The notes: a model not told the origin generated them from the sequence alone. A stretch of 37,145 nucleotides of DNA from Candidatus Parabeggiatoa sp. nov. 3 (GCA_003645185.1 QNEL01000011.1:1-37145), one strand, 5' to 3'; counted from the stretch's first letter, positions 17,565 through 26,490 are shown. Numbers and translations are program-made.

Positions 17565-17961
17565 GGCCTTTAACATTTCATAAAGATGTTCAATATTCAA
17601 TTCTTAATTTAAGACTCATTTTTAAAAACGAGTTCCATAGTAAACGAAGTCATTGATTTTTAGTTATGTCTTACTCTGTGTTATTCTACAATTTGACAAA
17701 CGCTGTGTTAAAAAAGCATGATTTTTACAAATTGATAGTGGCATTGAAAACATCAAAAACAAACTATTTTTGACAATATAAGAATTGTCTTATGAAGGGG
17801 TTTATGGATTTAAATAATTGTTTTTATTGAGCGATGCGATTTATGGACAACGCTTATAAATACAAAGAACAAATCAACTGATTTGATTGGAATACGATGC
17901 GATCCTTGTCTCAATTAAAAACATGACCTAAAATTGACAGTCATTAATGCCTTAAATTTGG

Positions 17962-17980
17962 GAATATCATTATCATTTTC
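17962..17980 (+). promoter_or_regulatory. Possible Fur box upstream of the cytochrome-repeat gene
   Basis: GAATATCATTATCATTTTC matches 14 of 19 positions of the Fur consensus palindrome, counted by eye, 97 bases before the start codon. The region is AT-rich, so chance is possible. I see nothing else in the 17565-18076 gap of about 510 bases beyond AT-rich promoter-like sequence. Confidence 0.3.
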
Positions 17981-18076
17981 CTTATAAAAAGAAAGCCTTT
18001 ATTATAAGTCAATCCTTGTTGTTATTGTTTGCATTTCTTTATTCACTCATTACTTAACCTTGGAGTATTTCAAAAA

Positions 18077-19408
18077 ATGACAAAAAATCTATTTGTCGCC
18101 CTCACAACATCAGCAGCACTGACGGCAACAGTTCCCGCTTTAGCTTCAAATGCGGGTAATCCTGCCGCTGGTCAGAAAAAATCAACCGTTTGTGTCGCCT
18201 GTCATGGGACAGATGGCAAAAGCACGAATCCTATGTGGCCAAACTTATCCAGTCAAAATGCCGCCTATCTCTTCAAACAACTTCAAGATTTTAAATCTGG
18301 CCGACGCAACGATCCCAGCATGGATCCCATCGTCAAACAATTAAGTCAGCAAGATATGGCCGATCTTGCCGCCTATTATGCCAGCCAAGGTAATAATAAT
18401 ATGTCGTCGAACCGGAACCCAATGTCCGGCCCTAATTCCAGCAGGAATTGGAACCGAAATCAGAACTCGATGTCCGGTTGGAACAACATGGGCGGGTATG
18501 GTAACCCCAACATGAACCAGAGGTATGGCCCCAATTCCGGCATGAACTGGAACCCAAATCAGAACCAGATGTCCGGTTGGAACAACATGGGCGGGTATGG
18601 TAACCCCAACATGAACCCGATGTCCGGCCCAAATTCCGGCATGAACTGGAACCCGAATCAGAACCCGATGTCCGGTTGGAACAACAGGGGCAGGTATGGT
18701 AACCCCAACATGAACCCGATGTCCGGCCCAAATTCCGGCATGAACTGGAACCAGAATCAGAACCCGATGTCCGGTTGGAACAACATGGGCGGGTATGGTA
18801 ACCCCAACATGAACCAGATGTCCGGTTGGAACAACATGGGCGGGTATGGTAACCCCAACATGAACCCGATGTCGGGCCCCAATTCTGGTATGTATGGGAA
18901 CCCTAACATGAACCCGATGTCCGGCCCAAATTCCGGCATGAATTGGAACCAAAATCAGAACCCGATGTCCGGTTGGAACAACATGGGCGGCTATGGTAAC
19001 CCCAACACGAATCCGATGTCAGGCCCCAATTCTGGCATGAATTGGAACCAGAACCCAAATCAGATGTCCGGCACCAATTCCGGTATGTCTGGGAATCAAA
19101 ACAGTATGCCGTCTGACTACATGAGCAACAACAACCTCGTTATGAGAGAAGGCGAGAATTTCGGTATTGTGATGGGCGATAATCCTGCTGATACTGAGAA
19201 TGGTATGTGGGCACTGATAGCCATGCCAAACTGTTTGAAACTGATAGATCGTTTTTCCAAATCTTTACCCTCATCCGGTGCTGGTTTGCCTCAAGAACAA
19301 GTGTTTGTCTTTCAAGCGCAAAATTCATGTCGCGCAACGATAGGGTTCACACGACGTAGTAATCAAGGTGTGACGGGCCACAAATCTTATCATGTGCTTG
19401 TGCATTAG
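18077..19408 (+). CDS. Secreted c-type cytochrome fused to a Met/Asn/Gly tandem-repeat region
   Basis: 443 residues from the ATG at 18077 (GGAG 11 bases upstream). A signal peptide (ALTATVPALASNA) comes first. A class I cytochrome c domain follows at about 25-105, with CVACHGTDGKS as heme site and the c553-type sequence PNLSSQNAAYLFKQLQDF ... DPSMDPI (Met ligand) ... DLAAYYASQ. About 240 residues are then built of two alternating modules, MSGPNSGMNWNQNQNP (16) and MSGWNNMGGYGNPNMNP (17), repeated about six times with small changes. A final domain of about 85 residues (GENFGIVMGDN ... NCLKLIDRFSK ... NSCRATIGFTRR), with two Cys, is unrecognised. The protein is probably periplasmic or extracellular. 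The Met-rich repeat could bind copper or act as a flexible linker; both are guesses. Confidence 0.85.
   Translation: MTKNLFVALTTSAALTATVPALASNAGNPAAGQKKSTVCVACHGTDGKSTNPMWPNLSSQNAAYLFKQLQDFKSGRRNDPSMDPIVKQLSQQDMADLAAYYASQGNNNMSSNRNPMSGPNSSRNWNRNQNSMSGWNNMGGYGNPNMNQRYGPNSGMNWNPNQNQMSGWNNMGGYGNPNMNPMSGPNSGMNWNPNQNPMSGWNNRGRYGNPNMNPMSGPNSGMNWNQNQNPMSGWNNMGGYGNPNMNQMSGWNNMGGYGNPNMNPMSGPNSGMYGNPNMNPMSGPNSGMNWNQNQNPMSGWNNMGGYGNPNTNPMSGPNSGMNWNQNPNQMSGTNSGMSGNQNSMPSDYMSNNNLVMREGENFGIVMGDNPADTENGMWALIAMPNCLKLIDRFSKSLPSSGAGLPQEQVFVFQAQNSCRATIGFTRRSNQGVTGHKSYHVLVH
18407..19110 (+). repeat. Coding tandem repeat, about 99-bp period in two modules
   Basis: DNA units encoding the 16- and 17-residue modules are repeated with high nucleotide identity (for example ATGTCCGGTTGGAACAACAT recurs at 18469, 18569, 18668, 18767, 18818 and 18965). 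One B module is duplicated without its A partner (18818-18868), and one A module is shortened (about 18870-18917), both signs of unequal crossing-over. Confidence 0.9.
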
Positions 19409-19416
19409 AATCAGTT

Positions 19417-20390
19417 GTGCGACCCGTTTCATGCAAAGTACAGTAAAATGTGCGTAACATGAGCTCAATTTGGCAGTTTTAAGGCCTATTGTGATAATTC
19501 AAAGATTGTGAGATTAAAGCTATCTCAAGACGACCTAAAGTCTACGTCAATTCCCTTATTGGATTTTTGATAAAATTCTGGTAAAGCAGGGGGTAATGTG
19601 TTGTTTAATGAATTAGCTTATTAAATGATGCTAGATAATCAGATATGACAACGCAAGAAATTATCGATGAACATAAAACGTCGTGACTAATAGCGGAAAC
19701 AAGCTAAGTTATAATCCGTGTTTGGTAAGAAAACACTTATGACAAGACTGTAGTAATATGATAGGTGTTGGATTCGTAAGAGTCATTACCACGGTGTATA
19801 GATAATGTCTAAGTCTGAATATAGCCAATCTTTGGAAACGGGGTAATTAAGTTTATTAGACTCATCAGTATACACGAAGTAGAGTAAACGGTGAGCTCCG
19901 TTTATCAAACTTTAATAGATAGGCTTAACAGGATTGTACAAAAAGCCAAAGCCTCTTTGTAATGAAGGGGATATGCTGACGTGTACATTGCCAACTAAGA
20001 ACAATATTCATTAACTCAATAATTCAGTACCCAAAACATGAACCAGTTTCGGAATAGAAATGAAGCTTATGACGATATTGAATGGCAGGATATAGATTGG
20101 AAAGCTGTCAGGAGATATACGAGGCGTTTAGAGAATAGTATTGCAAAGGCTGTAGAGTATCATGATTTCAAGCAAGTTAATGTCTACACGAATCTACAAC
20201 TTTTGCATGGACATTGTCATGATACAAAAACACTTGAAGATGTTAAGAAGACTAATAAAGCAATCCTTAATATAGGCGAGTGGAATACAGTCAAATAATA
20301 ATAGTTGTTCAATACGCCGTGTTCGGGATCAGTCTCACGCACGGTTCTGAAGACGAGTCCTTTACGGTGACGTAGGGGGCTTAGTTTAAC
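19417..20390 (+). mobile_element. Group II intron with a truncated intron-encoded protein
   Basis: The 3' part has the intron's catalytic domain V: ACGCCGTG (20314) pairs with CACGCACGGTTCTG (ending about 20349), with a short inner stem GGGA/TCTC. A domain VI-like stem and the terminus CTTAGTTTAAC at 20390 follow. About 600 bases upstream of the reading frame have the structured, non-coding look of domains I-III (AGCGGAAACAAGCTAAG, GTTATAATCCGTG). The 5' end is probably GTGCGAC at 19417; GTGCG at 19450 is an alternative. Domain IV encodes only the first part of the reverse transcriptase (20038-20298) before domain V. It could splice only with a maturase supplied in trans, if at all. The boundaries are approximate. 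Confidence 0.75.
20038..20298 (+). pseudogene. N-terminal fragment of group II intron reverse transcriptase/maturase
   Basis: 86 codons with WQDIDWKAVRRYTRRLENSI and AVEYHDFKQVNVYTNLQLL, matching the RT-0 region that opens group II intron-encoded proteins (typically W..I.W..... V..LQ.RI..A). After LQLL the sequence diverges and stops. None of the RT1-RT7 blocks, including YADD, nor the maturase X or endonuclease domain is present before domain V. The rest of a roughly 420-residue protein has been deleted. No alternative frame in the gap carries the missing parts. Confidence 0.65.
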
Positions 20391-20847
20391 ATCAGTTATC
20401 AGTGAACAGTTATCAGTGAACAGTTATCAATTAATTCGGATAGGCGCTGATTAATGAGTCTTAATCATTAATTAAAAAAATCAGTGTTGAAAATCAATGT
20501 TGATCAGATCAAGATAGTTACCTAACCAATAGTATTTAATAGTATTGTATGGAACTAACAGGCGGCTAATTAATAATTAGCAGAAGTTAGATAGGTTATA
20601 ACACCTTTAAAACTTCTAAAACCTTGTGGGATGGTTCTATTCTGAAGTGCTTGGGCGGGAAAGCTTCAATTCTTTTCCAAGGCAAAAGAGTGAACCGGGA
20701 TATACATGGTGCAAGAAATATTTTGATTCGGTTTTTGACAAGGGTGGTAGATGGTTTATCACCTCAGGGAACTTGCTCCTAAAACATAACCAATTCCGAA
20801 TTTTGTGGTTTTGGCGTTTTAAAGTAAGTGATGATAGAGGTAATATT

Positions 20848-21186
20848 ATGACAGACATCGAAAATAAATTCGTTTGCAATATCAAACGCCTATTGATAGG
20901 CACTTTGACAGCACTATTCCTGTGTCAAGGATCGGTGCAAGCCCATGTGCCGGATTCTAAACCGGCTGGTAATTGGCAACCCATGCCACCTTATTTGTTA
21001 GTCGGTATGGAAATTCGAGTCAATTTCAATGAACAAGGCGCGTGTCAATTACTCATTGTTAATGGCAAAAATGAAGAATGTAGTAAACTAAGCGAGTTTC
21101 TTAAGCAAGCTTATGAGAACAATGGACTCATCATCTTTGATGGACATAGCACTCAATGGATACCTTATCGCTTAAGATGGTGGTAA
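20848..21186 (+). CDS. Small exported protein of unknown function
   Basis: 112 residues from the ATG at 20848, which has AGAGG 7 bases upstream. The same frame is open back to 20626, but that part lacks a ribosome site and would bury the signal peptide. The signal segment (LLIGTLTALFLCQGSVQA) is followed by a short mature region with two Cys (GACQLL, EECSKL) and an aromatic end (WIPYRLRWW). I do not recognise the family. The two Cys could form a disulfide in the periplasm. The sequence from 20391 to 20847 contains TTATCAGT repeats and no other gene I can support. Confidence 0.6.
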   Translation: MTDIENKFVCNIKRLLIGTLTALFLCQGSVQAHVPDSKPAGNWQPMPPYLLVGMEIRVNFNEQGACQLLIVNGKNEECSKLSEFLKQAYENNGLIIFDGHSTQWIPYRLRWW

Positions 21187-21192
21187 ACTTCT

Positions 21193-21267
21193 GGTGGGTA
21201 ACGTGTGTTTGTTGCCCACCATTCTTCTATGTAGGGTGGGTAACGTGTGTTTGTTGCCCACCATTCT
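21193..21267. repeat. Two tandem GGTGGGTAACGTGTG elements
   Basis: A 33-base unit (GGTGGGTAACGTGTGTTTGT then TGCCCACCATTCT) occurs at 21193-21225 and 21235-21267. Each unit has complementary GGTGGG/CCCACC ends. Related copies are near 16180, 26262-26400 and 34318-34345. Confidence 0.75.
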
Positions 21268-21379
21268 AAGGTTGACTCAAATCGAACTGAAACTCAGTCA
21301 AGTGAAACTCTGTGTTCCTCTGTGTACGCCGTAAAGAAAAAGATTGATGAAAAAGATTGAAAATTGAAAAATTGAAAAA

Positions 21380-22093
21380 ATGAAAACGATAGAGATTTTA
21401 GAACAAGTCGAATTTTCTTATCCTAAAGATGATAAGTATATTTATTGCATACCAAAAGATATCACGATATTATCCCATAACACCTATTGTATTCAGGGAA
21501 TAAGTGGTTCTGGTAAATCAACCATTTTGACATTACTCGCAGCATTACGTCGTTTTCATAAGGGTGTCATCCAATATGCACTCACAACAGAAGAGTCTTA
21601 TGAAACGATCAAAGTGACTCAGGCTAAATGGCGAAAAGCCGCTAAACCTCACTTTTGGGGAAAAATTGGTTTTTCATTTCAAAAACCTGAGTTGGTAGAA
21701 GCACTCACTGTCAAAGAAAATCTTGAGATAGGATTGGGTAAAAAGACGGAAGAAATGGCCTTAGCCGTTTTTGATCAAAAAGAGTGGGATGATATCAAGC
21801 AGGCTCAAGTGTGGAAATTATCAGGTGGACAAACGCAGCGTCTTGGTATTATTCGGGCTTTTGGGGCTAAGCAAAATATTGTTTTTATGGATGAACCCAC
21901 TAATAATTTGGATCAAAGTAACCGTCAAAGAGTAGCCGATTTTATCAAAGAATACCGAAAAGATAGAACTCTTATTGTTGTTTCACACGACACCCCTTTT
22001 ATGGAAATGTTAAATGTGCTTAGCTTTTTTAAAGTACATGAGGAAGGAAAACTTCATGGACGCAACCAACGCCTGTTACGATTAGAACACTGA
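21380..22093 (+). CDS. ABC transporter ATP-binding protein (MacB/LolD-like)
   Basis: 237 residues with all ABC ATPase elements: Walker A GISGSGKST (about residue 40), a Q-loop at FSFQKPELVEALTVKENL, signature LSGGQTQR, Walker B IVFMDEPTNNLD and H-loop VVSHD. Sequence and neighbour (a MacB/FtsX-type permease at 26511) suggest a type VII exporter-like complex that uses ATP in the cytoplasm to move a periplasmic machine rather than to pump a solute across the membrane. Two exported vWA proteins are encoded between ATPase and permease, on the same strand. The ATP-binding role is sure; the substrate is unknown. Confidence 0.9.
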   Translation: MKTIEILEQVEFSYPKDDKYIYCIPKDITILSHNTYCIQGISGSGKSTILTLLAALRRFHKGVIQYALTTEESYETIKVTQAKWRKAAKPHFWGKIGFSFQKPELVEALTVKENLEIGLGKKTEEMALAVFDQKEWDDIKQAQVWKLSGGQTQRLGIIRAFGAKQNIVFMDEPTNNLDQSNRQRVADFIKEYRKDRTLIVVSHDTPFMEMLNVLSFFKVHEEGKLHGRNQRLLRLEH

Positions 22094-22132
22094 TCTGAAC
22101 AATGATCTCATTATCAATTATCAACACATTGA

Positions 22133-22200
22133 GGGCAACCACGATGGATTGCCCCTACATACAATAGGTTCTTGTAGGGGTAATCCATTGTGGTTACCCC
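22133..22200. repeat. GGGCAACCACGATGGATTGC inverted repeat
   Basis: Left arm GGGCAACCACGATGGATTGC and right arm ending TAATCCATTGTGGTTACCC form a near-perfect stem of about 27 bases between the ABC ATPase gene and the first vWA gene. It is a variant of the common GGGCAACCACAAGG family. Confidence 0.7.
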
Positions 22201-22224
22201 TCATGTGCTATAAATTAATTAACC

Positions 22225-24054
22225 ATGTTATTAATCCAAAATCAGAAATCCAAAAGTCATAACATAACCCATGGCATTTATGCCATTTTGATAGCGTTAA
22301 GTCTTATCAGCAATCTTGTTCATGCCCAAGCATTTCAGATCGTTCAAACAAACGAAAATATTCCTAAAAAAGCCTTGATTGTCAAACAGAATGCCAAATT
22401 GTTTAAATCGGACACTTCTCAAGAAAGCGAAGAGGCCCCTTTTATACAATTATACTTTCTGATGACTCCGGAAAAAAATAATCGCGTACCTGTCTTAAAA
22501 AAGTTTTCTAAAATCAAGACACAGCCTGATGGTTGGTTAGAAAAGGAGGCTTATGTCGAATGGCATACTGTACAAATGATCAATTTTGAACCGGTGGCAG
22601 GGCGCGAGCGTGTGAAAATCTATGCGACTCAAGCCTGTGCTGAAGAATTTGGTAGGCTAGGAAAGACAACAACTGACGACTGTCAACTCTTGGGAGAAGA
22701 GCCGCCCCAAAACCCACAATCCAGATTATTGATTCCCATTTTTCAGCGCCAAGCTGAAACTTATCATGGCGGATTTATTCGTATTCCACTCCCCGACGAA
22801 ACAGCATCAGGCGGAACAGGGAGGAGAAGGATTTCGGGTTATGATTTAGTTTTAGTGGTTGATTCGACATATTCTATGGGAGACTATTTTCAGCCAACCT
22901 TGCGTGTACTTCAATCATTTATTCAAGTCATCCAAGACTTCATGCAAACCGAAGTGGCTACCCCGCTCAATATTGGACTGCTTTTTTATCGTGATCGTCA
23001 ATTTTGGCATTTGTGTGATATTGGATACCTTACCCATTGGGCACAATCCTTAACACCAAACATAGAAAAAGTCTTTTCTGCCTTGGATAATGCAAAAGCG
23101 ACTGAATGTGACAGTGAGGATTTTCCAGAAGCCGTTTTTGATGGCCTCTATCGTGCTATTGTTGATACCCAGTGGAACCCGCCTCACTTTAAAACCATTC
23201 TCTTAATCGGCGATGCCCCACCCAATTTTGACAAAAATCCCATGAATTTTACCGTTTCATCCCTGAATGCGTTAGCCGATGATAAATCTATTCGATTTTT
23301 AACCTTTAAAATCGGTTCTGAAGTGGATGAAGATTTGGAAGCATTTGAGGCCTTCGCTTTAGAGAGAAATGAACACTTGACCGGCCGATTTCGCCATATC
23401 AATCGTGCCAATCTTCAGCAATTTGAAACAGACTTAATGGATGCCTTAACGACTGAATGGGAATTGTTTAATAAAACCTTAGCACTGTCTATCAATTCCG
23501 AACAAATTGACTTCTCACCCGATCTCACTGAATATGAATTACCCATAATTATGGCGCAACTTGAGCAAATAAAAGCGTCAAAGCAAAACGATAGTCATTT
23601 TGTGACTGGTTGGGTACCTCGCAAAGTCAAAGACAAATTGGCTTTTGGGGAATATATTTTTATGAGGAAAATCGATCTCAAGTTGCGTATCCTGATTATT
23701 GAGGGCATTTTAACGGCGGCAGAGGCAGGCATGGTTGATGGCGCAGAAGCTTTTTTAAGTGCAGTGCGTCAAACCTTGGCAACTCACTTAAAAATGAAAA
23801 CGCAAGATATTTTTGCCGGAAATGAAACACTAGGTGATCTACTTAAAAAAGCGGCTCTTTTACCCTTTAAAACAGAACTACTGTTATTTACGCCACAAGA
23901 AGTCAATACTTGGAAACCGGTTGATTACGAAAAACTCAATCAATCCTTGAATGACAAATTGCGTGTTTTACGTGAATTTTCAACTAATCCAAATCATTTG
24001 CGTTTGTTTGAAGATGTGCCTTATTTATATGTGCCTAAAAGATATTTTCCCTAA
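22225..24054 (+). CDS. Exported SH3-like/vWA-domain protein 1
   Basis: 609 residues. A signal or anchor segment (YAILIALSLISNLVHA) comes first. An SH3b-like N-terminal region (IPKKALIVKQNAKLFKS ... VPVLKK ... PDGWLEKEAYVEWHTVQM, about 47-125) is followed by a vWA domain from about residue 205: DLVLVVDSTYSMGDYF carries the metal site as D-x-T-x-S, DGLYRAI holds the next helix, and TILLIGDAPPNFD supplies the later Asp. A conserved C-terminal region of about 170 residues, shared with the next gene, ends YLYVPKRYFP. It is probably periplasmic, binding a partner through the metal site. A paralog follows at 24286; together with the ABC ATPase and permease they look like one functional unit. Confidence 0.8.
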   Translation: MLLIQNQKSKSHNITHGIYAILIALSLISNLVHAQAFQIVQTNENIPKKALIVKQNAKLFKSDTSQESEEAPFIQLYFLMTPEKNNRVPVLKKFSKIKTQPDGWLEKEAYVEWHTVQMINFEPVAGRERVKIYATQACAEEFGRLGKTTTDDCQLLGEEPPQNPQSRLLIPIFQRQAETYHGGFIRIPLPDETASGGTGRRRISGYDLVLVVDSTYSMGDYFQPTLRVLQSFIQVIQDFMQTEVATPLNIGLLFYRDRQFWHLCDIGYLTHWAQSLTPNIEKVFSALDNAKATECDSEDFPEAVFDGLYRAIVDTQWNPPHFKTILLIGDAPPNFDKNPMNFTVSSLNALADDKSIRFLTFKIGSEVDEDLEAFEAFALERNEHLTGRFRHINRANLQQFETDLMDALTTEWELFNKTLALSINSEQIDFSPDLTEYELPIIMAQLEQIKASKQNDSHFVTGWVPRKVKDKLAFGEYIFMRKIDLKLRILIIEGILTAAEAGMVDGAEAFLSAVRQTLATHLKMKTQDIFAGNETLGDLLKKAALLPFKTELLLFTPQEVNTWKPVDYEKLNQSLNDKLRVLREFSTNPNHLRLFEDVPYLYVPKRYFP

Positions 24055-24120
24055 AATTTTAGGACAATCAGTTAAATCAATGTTCTCTATTTTAGGTTGT
24101 CAGTCGGTACACATAATCCA

Positions 24121-24218
24121 ATAGAACGCGGATTATCATGATGAAACTGATTAACACTGATAATTAATCTTAATCTAATCAGCGTGAATCAGGATAATCA
24201 GTTAAATCAGCGTTCTAT
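24121..24218. repeat. ATAGAACGC...GCGTTCTAT inverted repeat
   Basis: ATAGAACGC (24121-24129) pairs with GCGTTCTAT (24210-24218); between them are AACTGATTAACACTGAT-like sequences and their complements. The same family is at 31668-31797, and a partial copy is near 36800-36838. It separates the two vWA genes. Confidence 0.7.
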
Positions 24219-24285
24219 TTGACACAATCATCCACATCGCATAATCATCTTAGTTTATCTCGGATAAAAAGTGGAAAGAATTAAA

Positions 24286-26253
24286 ATGATGCAACTCCCT
24301 ATTTCTCTTATGTCATCTCTAAGCAAAAGCCAACTGATAACCCTAGTGGCAATACTATTATTATTTGTAACGGGCACAGCAACCGCATCATCATCTTATG
24401 AACCTGACAAAACGCCTGAAAATGTTCAGAAAAAGGCAGTCATCATCAAACACGATGCCAAGTTGTTCAAGAGGAAAAACGGGCCTTATGGAAAGAAAGT
24501 AGAATTTATGCAACTCTATTTTTTACTTAAATCTAAATCAACAAGACAACGGCTCTATTATAGAAAAAAATCGCATCATCTGCGCGTGCCCGTTTCCAAA
24601 CAGCCTTACACCGATCATCCAGATGGGTGGTTGGATACCAACTCATTTGTCGAATGGAATACCCTACAGATGATCAAACTGGAACCTCAATCTGGGCGCA
24701 AACTCGCCAAGATATTTGATAAGAGACATTGTGCCAGACTATTTGGCAAATACGGGCGAGTCTCTCGTGGCTGTCAAGTTTTAGGTTCAGAGCCCAACCG
24801 CTTTACTTCTGATACCGATTTTCAACTGTTGATACCAGTATTTAAAAAGATCAGAAGAAATTATGAAGGTGGATTTATCCGTGTTTACGAACAGGATCGC
24901 ACCGTCAGTGTCGCCGCGCCTGCTTCATCGAAACGGCGGCACCGTCCAAAAAATAGCCTTGGCTATGATATTGTTTTTGTAGTTGATAGTAACCGACATA
25001 TGGGAGAATATTTTGTCCAGACAAAAGAAGTCTTACAAGCCTTTATAAAAAAAATTCAAGAATCTGTCAATGGCCAAATCAAAGAGTTCTCTCTCCGTAT
25101 CGGGGTACTTTTTTATCGAAGTCGCGTTGCTCGTCGTGCTGCTCAACTTAATGCCTGCAAGAGAAATTATTTGACTAAGTGGGGACAGCACTTAACTGAA
25201 AACGTTAATGACGTGATCAAGGCATTAGCCTCAGAGGCCGATGAGAGTTGTTCTGGTAAACAACAATATGAAGCCGTATTGGATGGTTTAAACCGTGCCA
25301 TAAGTAGTACATCATGGGAAAGTAACCATTTTAAATCCATTATTTTAATAGGAGATGAACCGCCTTATCCCGTTTATGATCGAAACAATCCGATGAGATT
25401 GAGTGTTTACCTTATCAATAAGCGGGCCTTGAAGAAAAATATACGCCTCATCACTTTTAAACTGGGTCGTGATGACAGAGATTTTAAGAGACTGGCATTG
25501 GATACGGCTTTGAAAAACAAGGGGCGCTACTACACTATTCCTCTGGAGAAGGATAATATCCAAAAATTCAAAGACAATTTGTCTACAGCACTGACTGATG
25601 AATGGCGGATGTTAACCATTGCACAGAGTATGGTAGACAACAAGAGGAAAAGCAGATCGGGAAAACCAGAACAAAGGCATATTGATTTACAGGATGATCA
25701 TGATTTTTTAAAAAAATACAACCTGACGCAATACGAAACCTTGATTATTCAGGCCAGATTGCCAAACACGCTTGATGCCAATGCTGTAGTGCCTGAATTT
25801 GTGAAAGGGTGGATACCGCAGGAAATCCAAAACCAATTGGCAGTAGACGAATTTATTTTTATGGATAAATTTAGTTTAAAAACACTCATTAATACCTTAG
25901 GCAGTTTTGCAGAAGCGGCGCTTATTGGTTCTCAGGATGGTGGTTTGGCATTCATTCGTAGCATTCGGCATGTACTTGCAGCCCAAACCAGAATGCCAGC
26001 TAATCGACTGTTTCGTTCTGGAGAAACCTTGAACAGTACATTGGAAAAAGCGAAGATTTTGCCTTTCAGAACGGATTTGCTGACTTTCACAGCACGGGAA
26101 GTCAACACTTGGAAACCAGATGATTATAGAAGAATCAACACGATTCTCAAAGAGAAAGTGAAGGTGTTAGGGGAATTTATAGGCAATCCCAAAAATCTTC
26201 ATCATTTTGGAAAAATGCCGCATTTCTATGTGCCTAGAGTCTTTTTTCCTTAA
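24286..26253 (+). CDS. Exported SH3-like/vWA-domain protein 2, metal site degenerate
   Basis: 655 residues from the ATG at 24286; a GTG at 24271 is possible. The signal segment is LITLVAILLLFVTGTATA. It is a full-length paralog of the upstream gene: VQKKAVIIKHDAKLFKR, PDGWLDTNSFVEWNTLQMIK, then a vWA region with IVFVVDSNRHMGEYF and SIILIGDEPPYP, and the same C-terminal block ending HFYVPRVFFP. The metal-site motif reads DSNRH (from about residue 234) where paralog 1 has DSTYS, so both hydroxyl ligands are missing and metal binding is doubtful. The protein is more basic than paralog 1, with an extra K/R-rich insertion before the vWA domain. It may be a structural partner of paralog 1. Confidence 0.8.
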   Translation: MMQLPISLMSSLSKSQLITLVAILLLFVTGTATASSSYEPDKTPENVQKKAVIIKHDAKLFKRKNGPYGKKVEFMQLYFLLKSKSTRQRLYYRKKSHHLRVPVSKQPYTDHPDGWLDTNSFVEWNTLQMIKLEPQSGRKLAKIFDKRHCARLFGKYGRVSRGCQVLGSEPNRFTSDTDFQLLIPVFKKIRRNYEGGFIRVYEQDRTVSVAAPASSKRRHRPKNSLGYDIVFVVDSNRHMGEYFVQTKEVLQAFIKKIQESVNGQIKEFSLRIGVLFYRSRVARRAAQLNACKRNYLTKWGQHLTENVNDVIKALASEADESCSGKQQYEAVLDGLNRAISSTSWESNHFKSIILIGDEPPYPVYDRNNPMRLSVYLINKRALKKNIRLITFKLGRDDRDFKRLALDTALKNKGRYYTIPLEKDNIQKFKDNLSTALTDEWRMLTIAQSMVDNKRKSRSGKPEQRHIDLQDDHDFLKKYNLTQYETLIIQARLPNTLDANAVVPEFVKGWIPQEIQNQLAVDEFIFMDKFSLKTLINTLGSFAEAALIGSQDGGLAFIRSIRHVLAAQTRMPANRLFRSGETLNSTLEKAKILPFRTDLLTFTAREVNTWKPDDYRRINTILKEKVKVLGEFIGNPKNLHHFGKMPHFYVPRVFFP

Positions 26254-26256
26254 TCA

Positions 26257-26490
26257 GCAACAAAAAGACGTTACCCACCATTTAGCGTAGCCCACCTTCG
26301 GTTCACGCGCTACGTTGCGCTTCGCTTCACCGCGCGCGTGAAATACATTTATTATTCGTTTATAAGCTTAAGGTGGGCAACAAAAAGACGTTACCCACCA
26401 TTTAGCGTAGCCCACCTTCGGTTCACGCGCGCGGTGAAGCGGAGCGCAACGTAGCGCGTGAAATACATTTATTAATTATTCGTTTATAAT
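26257..26490. repeat. Tandem 120-base repeat whose 41-bp core is inverted between copies
   Basis: Both copies start GCAACAAAAAGACGTTACCC and run to ATTCGTTTATA (copies at 26257 and 26377). The core bounded by TTCACGCGC and GCGCGTGAA lies at 26302-26342 in copy 1 and 26422-26462 in copy 2. Core 2 is the reverse complement of core 1 with one base changed. It fills the gap between the second vWA gene and the permease gene. Confidence 0.85.

Noticed and set aside
18341-18952. Long antisense frames over the cytochrome repeat (repetitive His/Val-rich peptide)
   Set aside because: They exist only because the sense strand is repetitive with little stop-codon chance; the sense frame has signal peptide, heme motif and ribosome site.
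20626-20847. N-terminal extension of the small exported protein
   Set aside because: It lacks a ribosome site and would place about 74 residues before the signal peptide; the ATG at 20848 has AGAGG upstream.
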